Shown here: piece by piece, positions 25,471-33,344 of the stretch
Layout: every line of letters begins with the position of its first letter
How positions within the stretch are numbered: the stretch's first letter is position 1
Assembly: GCF_017912535.1 (NCBI RefSeq)
Contig: NZ_JAERQK010000001.1
Coordinates: 372,001 to 436,000 of the forward strand
Source of the DNA: Motiliproteus sediminis
GTDB lineage: Bacteria > Pseudomonadota > Gammaproteobacteria > Pseudomonadales > Balneatricaceae
Length of the DNA: 64,000 nucleotides
Direction of reading: 5' to 3'
The notes under the pieces: model-generated
What the model was told of the DNA's origin: nothing
The model's database searches: none
The model's input: the letters and a program-made list of their open reading frames with translations, nothing else
Program-made: the position numbers and the translations under genes

Positions 25471-25649
25471 TGCCATTATGCGAGCGGCCCCGTCGCGATG
25501 GCGTCAAGTCAATGGTCCGGTGTTGCCTCGTGCAATCCGGTTAGCGCTTAATGCGATGTGTCTGGAGGATCTTTAGGCGCCTAGTAGAGAAAGCCGAGGA
25601 AGGTGGGCGCGTCTGTTTGTTTTCGCTGTTGAGATCGCGCCCCGGATAC

Positions 25650-26192
25650 TTACCACATCAGGTCGTCAGGGATGGGGTAATCCTTGTACGGATCGTCGTC
25701 ACTGAGCTCCTCTTGTTCGATGCGAATTACCCGGTCGGCATCGCGCTGTTCGATGCGCGCGGCGATGGCGTCGGGCACCAGAAAGTAACGCCCTTCTTCA
25801 AGAAAGGCTATAGCAAGCCAGCCTTTGAGTAGCTGATTCTGGAGCTGCTCGTTGATATAAAGCTTTTTTATCTTGCGCTGGTGGGCAAACTGGTATGGCA
25901 GTTCCGCATCCTTGGGTATGGTTTGCGCGTGTTGCTCAATCAACTGGCGGATCTGCGCTTCGATGGCGCGGCGCTGCTTCTCTGCTTCGCGCTGTCGGTT
26001 AAGTTCGCGGTCGCGTGCAACCTTGTCCTCTCTGGCCTGGTCAATCTGGCTCTTCAGGTTGTCGTTCTGATGGTCAGGCAGGTTGGTTTTGCTCTTTTTC
26101 TGTTGCTTCTTTTTGGCCGTCCGTGCTTGTTGTACTTTTTGTTTGTTGGTCAGGCCCAGATTGAGTAATTGATCAGAAAGGGAGTTTTTCAT
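25650..26192 (-). CDS. DUF2058-family nucleic-acid-associated protein (YaiL-like)
   Basis: The 180-residue protein starts MKNSLSDQLLNLGLTNKQKVQ, the DUF2058 hallmark. A very basic, Lys/Gln-rich region with coiled-coil character (about 25-85) follows, then a C-terminal domain with FAHQRKIKKLYINEQLQNQL and AIAFLEEGRYFLVPDAIAARI. E. coli YaiL is described as a polynucleotide-associated protein; the function is not settled. The gene stands alone. Confidence 0.92.
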   Translation of the reverse strand: MKNSLSDQLLNLGLTNKQKVQQARTAKKKQQKKSKTNLPDHQNDNLKSQIDQAREDKVARDRELNRQREAEKQRRAIEAQIRQLIEQHAQTIPKDAELPYQFAHQRKIKKLYINEQLQNQLLKGWLAIAFLEEGRYFLVPDAIAARIEQRDADRVIRIEQEELSDDDPYKDYPIPDDLMW

Positions 26193-26488
26193 TGTGCTGG
26201 TGTGCTGTGTAAAAATGTTGCGCCACTATAACATACCGCCGGCCCAGGGTAGTGGGGGGGCAATGCCCTAAATGGTCTTCATCTTGTTGTCATGGGGCGT
26301 AGCATCCCGGTGTGGTTCGGCTACACTTATAAGGAAACCGCCCCGGTGTCTGTTCCGGGGTATGGCTGGTTTCGGGTAGAGTTCGTTCGGTTGCCCTGGC
26401 TGAAGGGTTCGTGTATATCCGATCGTAATCCATCTGTGTGTGCTAATATAACAGGGCGATTTTCATCAACCAACTGAGGTGGCGTGTG

Positions 26489-26857
26489 ATGACTCAGAGC
26501 ATAAAGCCGTTAGCGGACATCTGGCTCGAGTTGCAGATCGTGACCATGGATGCGGAGCTCTCTACCAAGGACCGGGAACGACTTGAGCTGTTGCTCGATT
26601 CGCTTAAAGAGCATGTAAGTACCAATCAGGAGCGCGAACGTCGCGTGTTGCTGAAATGGTTCAGTGCCCGCTTGGGGCCGCGTTTGTTTAGTAATCATTA
26701 TCGTCAGTTGGTGCTGGAGTTCGGCAACCTGATGTCCACCCTGTGGACGGGCAAGCCGGCGTTCCATACTTCCGATGAGGTGCTGGCCTGGATGAATGAT
26801 GAGCTCTCGGGTATGGGTGAAGATGACGGAGTGATCTCCATGCAGGAGCGTGCATAG
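26489..26857 (+). CDS. Hypothetical helical protein (122 residues)
   Basis: I do not recognise this protein. It begins MTQSIKPLADIWLELQIVTM, has an acidic/basic amphipathic helix (LSTKDRERLELLLDSLKEHV) and ends in an acidic segment LSGMGEDDGVISMQERA. It has no Cys, signal peptide or membrane span. A weak GAGGTGG site precedes the GTG/ATG pair; I chose the ATG. Codon use and length suggest a real gene. Confidence 0.7.
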   Translation: MTQSIKPLADIWLELQIVTMDAELSTKDRERLELLLDSLKEHVSTNQERERRVLLKWFSARLGPRLFSNHYRQLVLEFGNLMSTLWTGKPAFHTSDEVLAWMNDELSGMGEDDGVISMQERA

Positions 26858-26986
26858 CACGGGCTGCTGCTGGGTGGTAATTTTGTTTCCGCTTGTGCGT
26901 CAGAATGACCAGTTTGCCACCTACGGGTTGTTTGTTTAAATACTATTTTTTTTGTAACCGAATGAAAAGAGTGCGAAATATTTTCT

Positions 26987-27002
26987 TGGCATAGGCTGTG
27001 CT
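26987..27002 (+). promoter_or_regulatory. Sigma-54-type promoter P1
   Basis: TGGCATAGGCTGTGCT fits the -24/-12 consensus TGGCAYRnnnnTTGCW. The essential GG (-24) and GC (-12) are present at the right distance, and only one T of TTGC differs. The predicted start is about 27013, which places two terminators 50-115 bases downstream, so P1 appears to drive a short RNA and not the hydrogenase genes unless there is read-through. Confidence 0.6.
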
Positions 27003-27059
27003 TTGTTTTGGGTGTGCTAAAGAGCTTCGCGTAGTTGTTTAGCCGATTTCACGACTGAC

Positions 27060-27092
27060 AACCTCATGCCTCACCCTGTAATGAGGTTTTTT
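27060..27092 (+). terminator. First of two tandem terminators
   Basis: Perfect stem AACCTCAT/ATGAGGTT with a 13-base loop, followed by TTTT. Confidence 0.85.
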
Positions 27093-27093
27093 C

Positions 27094-27127
27094 AGCGCTC
27101 CCGCGTCCGCGGGGGCGCTTTTTTTTT
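27094..27127 (+). terminator. Second of two tandem terminators
   Basis: A GC-rich stem formed by AGCGCTCCCGC and GCGGGGGCGCT is followed by nine T residues. It begins 2 bases after the first terminator's T-run. Confidence 0.9.
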
Positions 27128-27170
27128 GCTCGAAATAGCAAGATTGGTGCGGCTCCTGGTGGATACTTTG

Positions 27171-27187
27171 TTTTCACTTGGTGAAAG
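27171..27187. promoter_or_regulatory. Inverted repeat, candidate activator site for the hydrogenase promoter
   Basis: TTTTCAC-TTG-GTGAAAG has 6-7 bp arms with partial extension on each side. It lies about 140 bases before the start predicted for P2, a normal distance for an enhancer bound by an NtrC-type activator such as the HoxA homologue at 36369. The link to HoxA is inference. Confidence 0.4.
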
Positions 27188-27293
27188 CAAGTGGGCTTCA
27201 TGTGTCGCTTCTGTGGCTTGTTAGACCTTCGTATAACGCCTGTAACTCATTGTTAAGTAATTGTAAATCTTCTTGCTGGTGCGATATGTCAAG

Positions 27294-27309
27294 TGGCATG
27301 TTTCTTGTC
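27294..27309 (+). promoter_or_regulatory. Sigma-54-like promoter P2 of the hydrogenase operon
   Basis: TGGCATGTTTCTTGTC matches the -24 element well and has correct spacing, but the -12 dinucleotide is GT instead of GC. The predicted start is about 27320, giving a 95-base leader to hybO. The presence of a sigma-54 activator gene in the same operon supports it. The -12 mismatch is the weak point. Confidence 0.45.
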
Positions 27310-27414
27310 TCTGTTGCTGGTCAGGCTGGGGCCAGCCATGGGGCTGCGAAGTCTTGCGCCGTGTAGCCGGCGGATGAATAAAACAGACAGGGCATTAGGT
27401 AGGAAGGACGAACG

Positions 27415-28545
27415 ATGAATAATAACGAGCTACAGCAAGTAGCAGAGCGGTTGGGTGTCAGTCGCCGAACCTTCATGAAATTTTGTACCGGTGTGGCGGC
27501 GACACTTGGCTTGTCTGCCGGCGCCGGGGTGCAGATGGCGCACGCGATCGCCAATCCGCGCCGCCCCGCGGTGATCTGGTTGTCAGCCCAGGAGTGTACC
27601 GGTTGTACCGAGTCGTTGCTGCGGGCCAATCATCCGTCTCTTGAGCATCTTATTCTTGATCTGGTTTCGCTCGACTACCACGAGACCTTGTCTGTGCCTG
27701 CAGGGCATGCGGCGGAAGAAGCCAAACAGCACTCCATGAAAGAGAACTGGGGAAAGTACGTGCTGGTAGTTGATGGCTCCATCCCGATGAAGGATGGCGG
27801 CATCTACTGTAAGGTGGCGGGCAAGCCCATCGTTGATCATGTCCGCGAGGCGGCAGAGGGTGCTGCCGCGATCATTTCCATCGGATCATGTGCGGCTTGG
27901 GGAGGGGTGCCTTCGGCGGGTCCCAACCCCACCGAAGCAACGCCAGTTGATAAGGTGCTTACCGACAAGACGGTCGTTAATATCCCCGGTTGCCCGCCGA
28001 ATCCCTATAACTTCCTTTCCACGGTTCTGCATCTGGTGACCTTTGGTACGCTGCCGGAGCTGGACCATCTGAACCGCCCCAAGTTTGCTTACGGCCGCCT
28101 GATTCACGAGAACTGCGAGCGCCGTCCGCACTTCGACGCGGGACGGTTTGCGCTGGAGTTCGGTGACGAGGGGCATAAACAGGGGTTCTGTCTTTACAAG
28201 CTTGGCTGCAAAGGGCCGGAAACCTATGCCAATTGCCCGGCGGTGGAGTTTGGAGATGTGGGCGGTGGCGCCTGGCCGGTCGGCGTCGGTCATCCCTGTT
28301 TCGGTTGTACCGAGCAGGGGGTTGGTTTTGAAAAAGGGATTCACCAGCTGGCTGACGTGATTACCGTCACGCCGCCTACGACTTTCCCCGGCATTGCCGA
28401 ACCGGTCGGACAGGGTGTGACGCCGGGTGCCGCAGCGCTGCTGGGTGCGGTTGGTGGCGCCGTTCTTGGGGCCACGGCGGTGGCAGTCAAGCAGCTGGGT
28501 AAGGCCGAAGCGTCCGAACAGTCTGATAACGACTCTCAATCCTGA
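27415..28545 (+). CDS. hybO: NiFe hydrogenase small subunit (Hyd-2/group 1 type)
   Basis: This is the electron-transfer subunit of a periplasmic membrane-bound hydrogenase. The 376-residue precursor has a twin-arginine signal, SRRTFMKFC (residues 16-24), then the proximal-cluster motif ECTGCTES with Cys61 and Cys64. Further cluster ligands are in GSCAAWGGVPSAGPNP, IPGCPPNPYNFL and CPAVEFGDVG to HPCFGCTEQG. Gly occupies both places where oxygen-tolerant enzymes have the two extra cysteines. A hydrophobic C-terminal helix (about 330-355) is the membrane anchor. A good AAGGA site precedes the ATG. Confidence 0.96.
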   Translation: MNNNELQQVAERLGVSRRTFMKFCTGVAATLGLSAGAGVQMAHAIANPRRPAVIWLSAQECTGCTESLLRANHPSLEHLILDLVSLDYHETLSVPAGHAAEEAKQHSMKENWGKYVLVVDGSIPMKDGGIYCKVAGKPIVDHVREAAEGAAAIISIGSCAAWGGVPSAGPNPTEATPVDKVLTDKTVVNIPGCPPNPYNFLSTVLHLVTFGTLPELDHLNRPKFAYGRLIHENCERRPHFDAGRFALEFGDEGHKQGFCLYKLGCKGPETYANCPAVEFGDVGGGAWPVGVGHPCFGCTEQGVGFEKGIHQLADVITVTPPTTFPGIAEPVGQGVTPGAAALLGAVGGAVLGATAVAVKQLGKAEASEQSDNDSQS

Positions 28546-28558
28546 ACCGGAGGCGATC

Positions 28559-29536
28559 ATGAATCGACGTGATTTTCTCAAGGTGGCAGGAAGCGGAGCG
28601 CTGATAGCCACCACCAGCGGCGCGGCAGAGGCGCGGGGAAACCTGCCCGTGCCGGACAATGCCGTTGGTATGTTGTACGACTCAACCCTCTGTATCGGTT
28701 GCCGGGCATGCGTATACAAGTGCAAGGAAGTGAACGATATGCCCAACGTCGTCCGCGACGGCGAGGTGCAGTGGGATCAGGCGGAGGAGCTCTCCGGCGA
28801 TACTCTGAATATTATCAAGGCTTACAAGCAGGGCACTGGCGAAACCAAGAACAGCGCCGTTGACGGGTTCGCCTTTATCAAGCGCAACTGCATGCACTGC
28901 GTGGATGCGGGCTGTGTTTCCGTGTGCCCGGTCAGTGCGATGCAGAAAGATCCGGAAACCGGGATTGTCAGTCACAATCCTGACGCTTGTATCGGATGCC
29001 GCTATTGCGTTGCCGCATGCCCCTACAACGTACCCAAGTACGAGTACGACGAGGCGTTCGGCCAGATCCAGAAATGCCAGCTGTGTAACCAGAAGGGCGT
29101 AGAGAGGATCAATAAAGGTCTGAATCCGGGCTGCGTCGAAGTCTGCCCGACCGGTGCCAATATCTTCGGTACCCGCGAGGAGCTGTTGCAGGAAGCCAAG
29201 CGTCGTCTGGCGCTGAAGCCGGGTGAGGATTACACCTACCCGCTGGAGCGGGTTGGCTCGACCTACGGACACGTTAAAGCGGCGCCGGACTATACCCAGC
29301 ATATCTTCGGTGAGCATGAAGGTGGTGGTACACAGGTGATGGTGATTGCCGGTATGGAACACACCAAGCTGGGACTGCCCGACCTGCCGGAACGCTCCTA
29401 TGCGTCGGTGTCGGAAACGGTTCAACACACCATTTATGGTGGCATGCTGGCCCCTGCCGGTCTGCTGGCGGGGCTGCTCTACTTCGCCCGGCGCAGCTGC
29501 AAGGAAACCGATAAAGAAGGGGAGGACGAGGTATGA
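28559..29536 (+). CDS. hybA: Hydrogenase ferredoxin-type subunit HybA
   Basis: HybA relays electrons from the small subunit to the HybB quinone-reactive subunit. The start MNRRDFLKVAGSGAL gives 325 residues with a twin-arginine signal. Four 4Fe-4S motifs follow: CIGCRACVYKC, CMHCVDAGCVSVCP, CIGCRYCVAACP and CQLC to CVEVCPTGA. A C-terminal hydrophobic helix (GGMLAPAGLLAGLLYF) anchors it. It starts 13 bases after hybO and overlaps hybB by 4 bases. Confidence 0.95.
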   Translation: MNRRDFLKVAGSGALIATTSGAAEARGNLPVPDNAVGMLYDSTLCIGCRACVYKCKEVNDMPNVVRDGEVQWDQAEELSGDTLNIIKAYKQGTGETKNSAVDGFAFIKRNCMHCVDAGCVSVCPVSAMQKDPETGIVSHNPDACIGCRYCVAACPYNVPKYEYDEAFGQIQKCQLCNQKGVERINKGLNPGCVEVCPTGANIFGTREELLQEAKRRLALKPGEDYTYPLERVGSTYGHVKAAPDYTQHIFGEHEGGGTQVMVIAGMEHTKLGLPDLPERSYASVSETVQHTIYGGMLAPAGLLAGLLYFARRSCKETDKEGEDEV

Positions 29537-30684
29537 GTCATCACCACGAACACGCTCCCATCGGTGGGCGCCTGATTACCCTGCCGTTTCTGTTTCTCAG
29601 TGCATTGGCGCTGATTGCGGTGGTACTGCTGGTCGAGCGCTTTATGTACGGCCTTGGTGCGGTTACCAATCTGAATGACGGCTTCCCCTGGGGAATCTGG
29701 GTGGTCTACGACATCGTCGTCGGTACCGGATTCGCCTGTGGGGGGTATGTGCTGGCGTTGACGGTCTATATCGCCAACAAAGGCAAGTATCACCCGCTGG
29801 TTCGCCCGGCACTGCTGGCCAGCCTGTTTGGCTACAGCCTGGGTGGTCTTGGCGCCATTGTCGATATGGGGCGTTACTGGAACTTCTATCAGATGTTCAA
29901 TCCGGCCCAGCAGAACTTCAACTCGGTGATGCTGGAAGTGGGGCTCTGTGTGGCCGCCTACAGTATCGTGCTGTTTATCGAGTTCCTGCCGGTTATTTTC
30001 GAGAAGTTCCGCGCTGACGAGTGGAAGAAAAAGCTCGAGAAAATTCTGTTTATCTTTATTGCCATCGGCGTGCTGCTGCCAACCATGCACCAGTCCTCGC
30101 TGGGGTCATTGCTGATTGCGATGGGCGGCAAGGTTCACCCGTTGTGGCAGTCTGCGTACCTGATGCCGGTGCTGGCGATTACCACCGCGATGATGCTGGG
30201 CTTCTCCATCGTCATCTTCGAGGGATCGATGGCCACCGTTGGGCTGCGTCAGCCCTCGGAAACCCATCTGCATCGAGGCCTGATCAAGGTGATCCGCGCG
30301 TTGCTGGTGCTGTTCTTTATCGTGCGCCTGGGTGATCTGCTGTATCGCGGCGTGCTGGGAGCAGCGTTCAGCGGCACCCTGCAGGGCAACATGTTCCTGC
30401 TGGAGATGGTGCTGTTCCTGATCCCGCTGGTGGTGCTCAGTAGTGCCAACCTGGTGCGACAGGGGCGCTTTTTGCTGATCGCCGCCGTCAGCCTGCTGCT
30501 GGCCGGCGCGTTGTACCGTTTCAACGCCTTTCTGATTGGGTTTGATCCCGGCGCCGGGTACATCTACTTCCCCTCGGTGAAGGAGTTGTTGGTGTCGATC
30601 GGTATCGTCGCTATCGAAATTTTGGGCTACCTGTTCTTCGTCAAGATGTTCCCGGTACTGCCCAAGGCTCACGCACACGCATAA
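29533..30684 (+). CDS. hybB: Hydrogenase integral membrane subunit HybB (NrfD-like)
   Basis: HybB is a polytopic quinone reductase subunit that passes electrons from H2 oxidation into the quinone pool. The 383-residue protein has about ten spans. It includes the typical FPWGIWVVYDIVVGTGFACGGY segment and GGLGAIVDMGRYWNFY. It lacks haem-b ligand patterns of the HoxZ/HyaC type, which fits a Hyd-2 architecture. A GC-rich hairpin follows the gene. Confidence 0.95.
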   Translation: MSHHHEHAPIGGRLITLPFLFLSALALIAVVLLVERFMYGLGAVTNLNDGFPWGIWVVYDIVVGTGFACGGYVLALTVYIANKGKYHPLVRPALLASLFGYSLGGLGAIVDMGRYWNFYQMFNPAQQNFNSVMLEVGLCVAAYSIVLFIEFLPVIFEKFRADEWKKKLEKILFIFIAIGVLLPTMHQSSLGSLLIAMGGKVHPLWQSAYLMPVLAITTAMMLGFSIVIFEGSMATVGLRQPSETHLHRGLIKVIRALLVLFFIVRLGDLLYRGVLGAAFSGTLQGNMFLLEMVLFLIPLVVLSSANLVRQGRFLLIAAVSLLLAGALYRFNAFLIGFDPGAGYIYFPSVKELLVSIGIVAIEILGYLFFVKMFPVLPKAHAHA

Positions 30685-30689
30685 CAGCT

Positions 30690-30707
30690 CGCCGGCGACA
30701 GCCGGCG
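30690..30707 (+). terminator. Intercistronic hairpin hybB-hybC
   Basis: Perfect stem CGCCGGC/GCCGGCG with a GACA loop, without a T-run. It is probably an mRNA-processing or stability element that sets different levels of hybC relative to the upstream genes. Confidence 0.5.
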
Positions 30708-30768
30708 ACATAAGAACACCATCGCGCGAGCCCGAGGCTCTGCCGGATGAAAAGTTAGGAGAATTACA

Positions 30769-32484
30769 GTGGCACAACGTATTGTCGTCGACCCCGTAAC
30801 ACGCATTGAAGGTCACCTCCGTATCGACGTTGAGGTGGAAAATGGCAAGGTGTCCAAGGCCTGGTCCTCCGGGCAGATGTGGCGCGGCATCGAGCAGATT
30901 CTGCAGGGCCGTGATCCGCTGGATGCCTGGGTGTTTACCCAACGCATCTGTGGTGTCTGCACCACCGTCCACGCTTTGGCGTCGGTACGTTCGGTTGAAA
31001 ACGCGTTGAATCTGGAAGTACCCGTCAACGCCCAGCTGATCCGTAACCTGATCATCACCGCCCACGGCGTGCATGATCACATTGTTCATTTCTATCACCT
31101 GTCGGCGCTGGACTGGGTAGATATCGTTTCCGCGCTGGATGCCGACCCGGCCAAGGCGGCGGCACTGGCTGAGAGCCTCTCCAGCTGGGAGATGAACAGC
31201 GTTCACGAGATGCGCAAAGTGCAGGAGAAGCTTAAGGGCTTCGTCAACTCCGGCCAGCTGGGTGTATTCGCCAACGGCTACTGGGGTCACAGCGCAATGA
31301 AACTGCCGCCGGAGGTCAACCTGATCGCCGCCGCGCACTACCTGCAGGCGCTGGAGATCCAGCGTGAAGCCAACAAGATCGTTACCATCTTGGGTGGTAA
31401 GACCCCGCATATCCAGAACCTGGCCGTGGGTGGAGTCACCAACTCCATCAACATGAACAGCCAGTCGGTGCTGAATATGGAGCGTCTGGTCTACATCAAG
31501 AGCCTGATCGACAAGCTGGAAAGCTTCGTAAAGAATGCCTATCTGGTGGATCTGGCTGCCGTCGGCGCGTTCTACACCGACTGGGCAGGTTACGGCAAGG
31601 GTGTTACCGACTATCTTTGTGTGCCGGATCTGCCGACCGACGCCAAGGGCACGAAGTTCGCCATGCCCGGTGGTTACATCCGTAATGGTGATCTGTCCAC
31701 CTTCAAGCCGATTACCAGCTTCCAGGACGAGTTCTTCAAGCAGGGCGTGGCCGAGAGTTCCAAGCACTCTTGGTACACCGGCGAAACCCCGCTGCACCCC
31801 TGGGATGGTGAAACCATTCCTAATTACGATGACTTCAACGACGAAGGCCAGTATTCCTGGATCAAGTCGCCCACCTTCCAGGGACGCCCGGCACAGGTCG
31901 GTCCGCTGGCCAACGTCCTGTGTATGGCCGCTGCCGGTCACGAATCCACCAAGACCCACCTGAACTTCCTGGTTGATACCCTGAATACGGTCAACAAGAT
32001 GGTGGGTGGCAAGGGTGGTGTGGGTATCGAACACCTGCATTCGACCTTGGGTCGTCACGCCGCGCGGGCGGTGCGTTGCGCAGTGATGCTGGATGAGCTG
32101 AACGCGCAGTGGCAGATGCTGGTGAACAATATCGCCTCCGGCGATACCGATACCTACAACCGTCCGTCGTTCCCGAAGGGCGAAATTCGTGGCGTTGGTT
32201 TCCACGAAGCGCCGCGCGGGGTACTGTCACACTGGTGCGTAATCGAAGACGGCAAGATCAAGAACTACCAGGCGGTGGTGCCGAGTACCTGGAATGCCGG
32301 GCCGCGTAATGCCAAGGATGAGCCCGGCCCTTACGAGGCATCGCTGCTGGGTAATCCGGTTTCCAACCCGGAAAGCCCGCTGGAAGTGCTGCGTACGGTA
32401 CACTCCTTCGACCCCTGTATCGCCTGTGCGATCCACATGGTCGATACCGAGAACAACGAAATCGTCAAAGTTCGCGCGCTGTAA
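30769..32484 (+). CDS. hybC: NiFe hydrogenase large subunit
   Basis: The catalytic subunit carries the NiFe(CN)2CO active site. The GTG start follows TTAGGAG and gives a 571-residue precursor. Motif L1, RICGVCTTVH, places Cys61 and Cys64; motif L2, DPCIACAIH, places Cys550 and Cys553. Cleavage by the HybD protease after His556 would remove a 15-residue tail, MVDTENNEIVKVRAL. It resembles E. coli HybC in length and motif spacing. It lacks its own signal and is exported with HybO. Confidence 0.97.
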   Translation: MAQRIVVDPVTRIEGHLRIDVEVENGKVSKAWSSGQMWRGIEQILQGRDPLDAWVFTQRICGVCTTVHALASVRSVENALNLEVPVNAQLIRNLIITAHGVHDHIVHFYHLSALDWVDIVSALDADPAKAAALAESLSSWEMNSVHEMRKVQEKLKGFVNSGQLGVFANGYWGHSAMKLPPEVNLIAAAHYLQALEIQREANKIVTILGGKTPHIQNLAVGGVTNSINMNSQSVLNMERLVYIKSLIDKLESFVKNAYLVDLAAVGAFYTDWAGYGKGVTDYLCVPDLPTDAKGTKFAMPGGYIRNGDLSTFKPITSFQDEFFKQGVAESSKHSWYTGETPLHPWDGETIPNYDDFNDEGQYSWIKSPTFQGRPAQVGPLANVLCMAAAGHESTKTHLNFLVDTLNTVNKMVGGKGGVGIEHLHSTLGRHAARAVRCAVMLDELNAQWQMLVNNIASGDTDTYNRPSFPKGEIRGVGFHEAPRGVLSHWCVIEDGKIKNYQAVVPSTWNAGPRNAKDEPGPYEASLLGNPVSNPESPLEVLRTVHSFDPCIACAIHMVDTENNEIVKVRAL

Positions 32485-32505
32485 GCCGAGCCCATGCCAG
32501 CAAGG

Positions 32506-32550
32506 AAGCCGGTGAGGGAGGCCGCAATGCCTCCCGGACAAACCGGCTTT
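32506..32550 (+). terminator. Nested hairpin between hybC and hybD (attenuator)
   Basis: Outer stem AAGCCGGT/ACCGGCTT and inner stem GGGAGGC/GCCTCCC form one long hairpin ending in TTTT. It could partly terminate transcription, so that structural subunits are made in excess over the maturation proteins. Confidence 0.7.
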
Positions 32551-32591
32551 TGCGTTTCTGGTTGCTGGCGAAAGCGAACGAGGAGAGAGTA

Positions 32592-33083
32592 ATGAGTATT
32601 CTGGTTTTGGGCGTGGGCAACATCCTGCTCACGGACGAAGGTATCGGTGTGCGTGTGGTTGAAGCACTGGAGCAGCGCTACCAGATTCCGGAAGGTGTTG
32701 AGGTGATGGATGGTGGCACTGCCGGGATGGAGTTGTTGTCCTCCATCGCCAGTCGCGAGCATCTGATTCTGATCGATGCGGTCAATACCGGCGCTGCCCC
32801 TGGCACACTGGTGAAGCTGCAGGACGATGAAGTGCCCGCACTGTTCAAGAATAAGATTTCACCGCACCAGTTGGGTATCTCCGACCTGTTGGGGGTGCTG
32901 ACTGTAACCGGTGAGATGCCCAAGAAAATGACCCTGTTCGGAGTCGTGCCATTTTCCCTGGACACTAGCACCGAGCTCAGCGAGTCGATGCGGCAGCTGC
33001 TTGACGCGTTGCTTGAGGCAACCGTAACCGAGCTGGCCGCGCAGGGCGTTGTACTCGAAGCCCGCGTGGCGGAGGCCAGCTGA
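32592..33083 (+). CDS. hybD: Hydrogenase maturation endopeptidase
   Basis: HybD removes the C-terminal tail of the large subunit after nickel insertion. The start MSILVLGVGNILLTDEGIGV gives 163 residues. Metal-sensing ligands are visible: Glu in DEGIGVR, Asp in LIDAVNTG and His in SPHQLGISDLL. The stop overlaps the start of the next gene (TGATG), so the two are translationally coupled. Confidence 0.95.
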   Translation: MSILVLGVGNILLTDEGIGVRVVEALEQRYQIPEGVEVMDGGTAGMELLSSIASREHLILIDAVNTGAAPGTLVKLQDDEVPALFKNKISPHQLGISDLLGVLTVTGEMPKKMTLFGVVPFSLDTSTELSESMRQLLDALLEATVTELAAQGVVLEARVAEAS

Positions 33084-33331
33084 TGTGCATCGGCGTACCG
33101 TCGCAGGTGATTGCACTGGACGGCATGACCGCCACGGTCGAAAGCTTGGGCCAGCAGCGGGTGGTGAGCCTGCTGCTGATGGCCGAAGAGGTGGCGCTGG
33201 GCGATTATCTACTGATTCAGGTGGGTGATTTCGCGGTAGAAAAGATCGAGCCTCAGCGTGCATTGGATGCACTGGAATACCTGAAAGAGGTTAGTGGACT
33301 ACTGCCGGAGAATGCTGCAGCCGCACCCTGA
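33083..33331 (+). CDS. HypC/HupF/HybG-family hydrogenase chaperone, first copy
   Basis: The 82-residue protein begins MCIGVPSQVIALDG. The N-terminal Met-Cys is the chaperone hallmark, with GDYLLIQVGDFAVEKIEP as in HypC. A second family member lies at 40218. In E. coli HybG serves Hyd-2 while HypC serves Hyd-3; in Hup/Hox systems HupF assists the large subunit. This copy, beside hybD and hybE, is likely the enzyme-specific one. Confidence 0.9.
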   Translation: MCIGVPSQVIALDGMTATVESLGQQRVVSLLLMAEEVALGDYLLIQVGDFAVEKIEPQRALDALEYLKEVSGLLPENAAAAP

Positions 33332-33344
33332 AGAGGACACAATT

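Larger units (their letters stand above)
24988..25649. other. 660-base region without a clear gene
   Basis: Contents: a 12-base direct repeat (25062-25073 and 25084-25095), an AT-rich stretch (25095-25200), two small inverted repeats (CTAACGC-GCTT-GCGTTAG at 25226-25243 and GAAAAGT-C-ACTTTTC at 25253-25267), and a G10 tract at 25461-25470. Open frames here, on both strands, are short and have skewed composition; none resembles a known family. A small frame that would read through the G tract is discussed under findings. Confidence 0.6.
27013..27127 (+). ncRNA. Candidate small RNA between P1 and tandem terminators
   Basis: A transcript from P1 would be about 80 bases if it stops at the first terminator or about 115 at the second. 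It has no ribosome site followed by a meaningful frame. Similar architecture is known for sigma-54-dependent small RNAs such as CrcZ, but I see no sequence likeness. An alternative is that the two hairpins simply insulate the hydrogenase promoter from upstream transcription. Confidence 0.4.
26858..27414. other. Regulatory region upstream of the hydrogenase operon
   Basis: This 557-base region has no convincing protein gene. It contains a sigma-54-like promoter (26987-27002), two tandem hairpin terminators (27060-27092 and 27094-27127), an inverted repeat (27171-27187), a second, weaker sigma-54-like promoter (27294-27309) and the hybO leader. Stretches at 26941-26980 and 27240-27275 are AT-rich, as expected around bendable enhancer-promoter DNA. 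Confidence 0.7.

Noticed and set aside
25240-25551. Two overlapping frames (minus 25240-25476, plus 25336-25551) near the G10 tract
   Set aside because: Skewed composition (Pro/His/Ser-rich or Cys/Ser/Val-rich), no good ribosome sites, no family likeness.
26292-26477. 61-codon plus-strand frame before the 122-residue gene
   Set aside because: Composition and lack of ribosome site suggest chance; it overlaps the likely promoter of the downstream gene.
27178-27366. 62-codon plus-strand frame in the hybO leader
   Set aside because: It overlaps the proposed promoter P2 and has no ribosome site or family likeness.
30106-32205. A 699-codon open frame on the minus strand opposite hybB/hybC
   Set aside because: It is the antisense of hybC, whose motifs are unmistakable; the frame is open because of biased codon use and has no family likeness.
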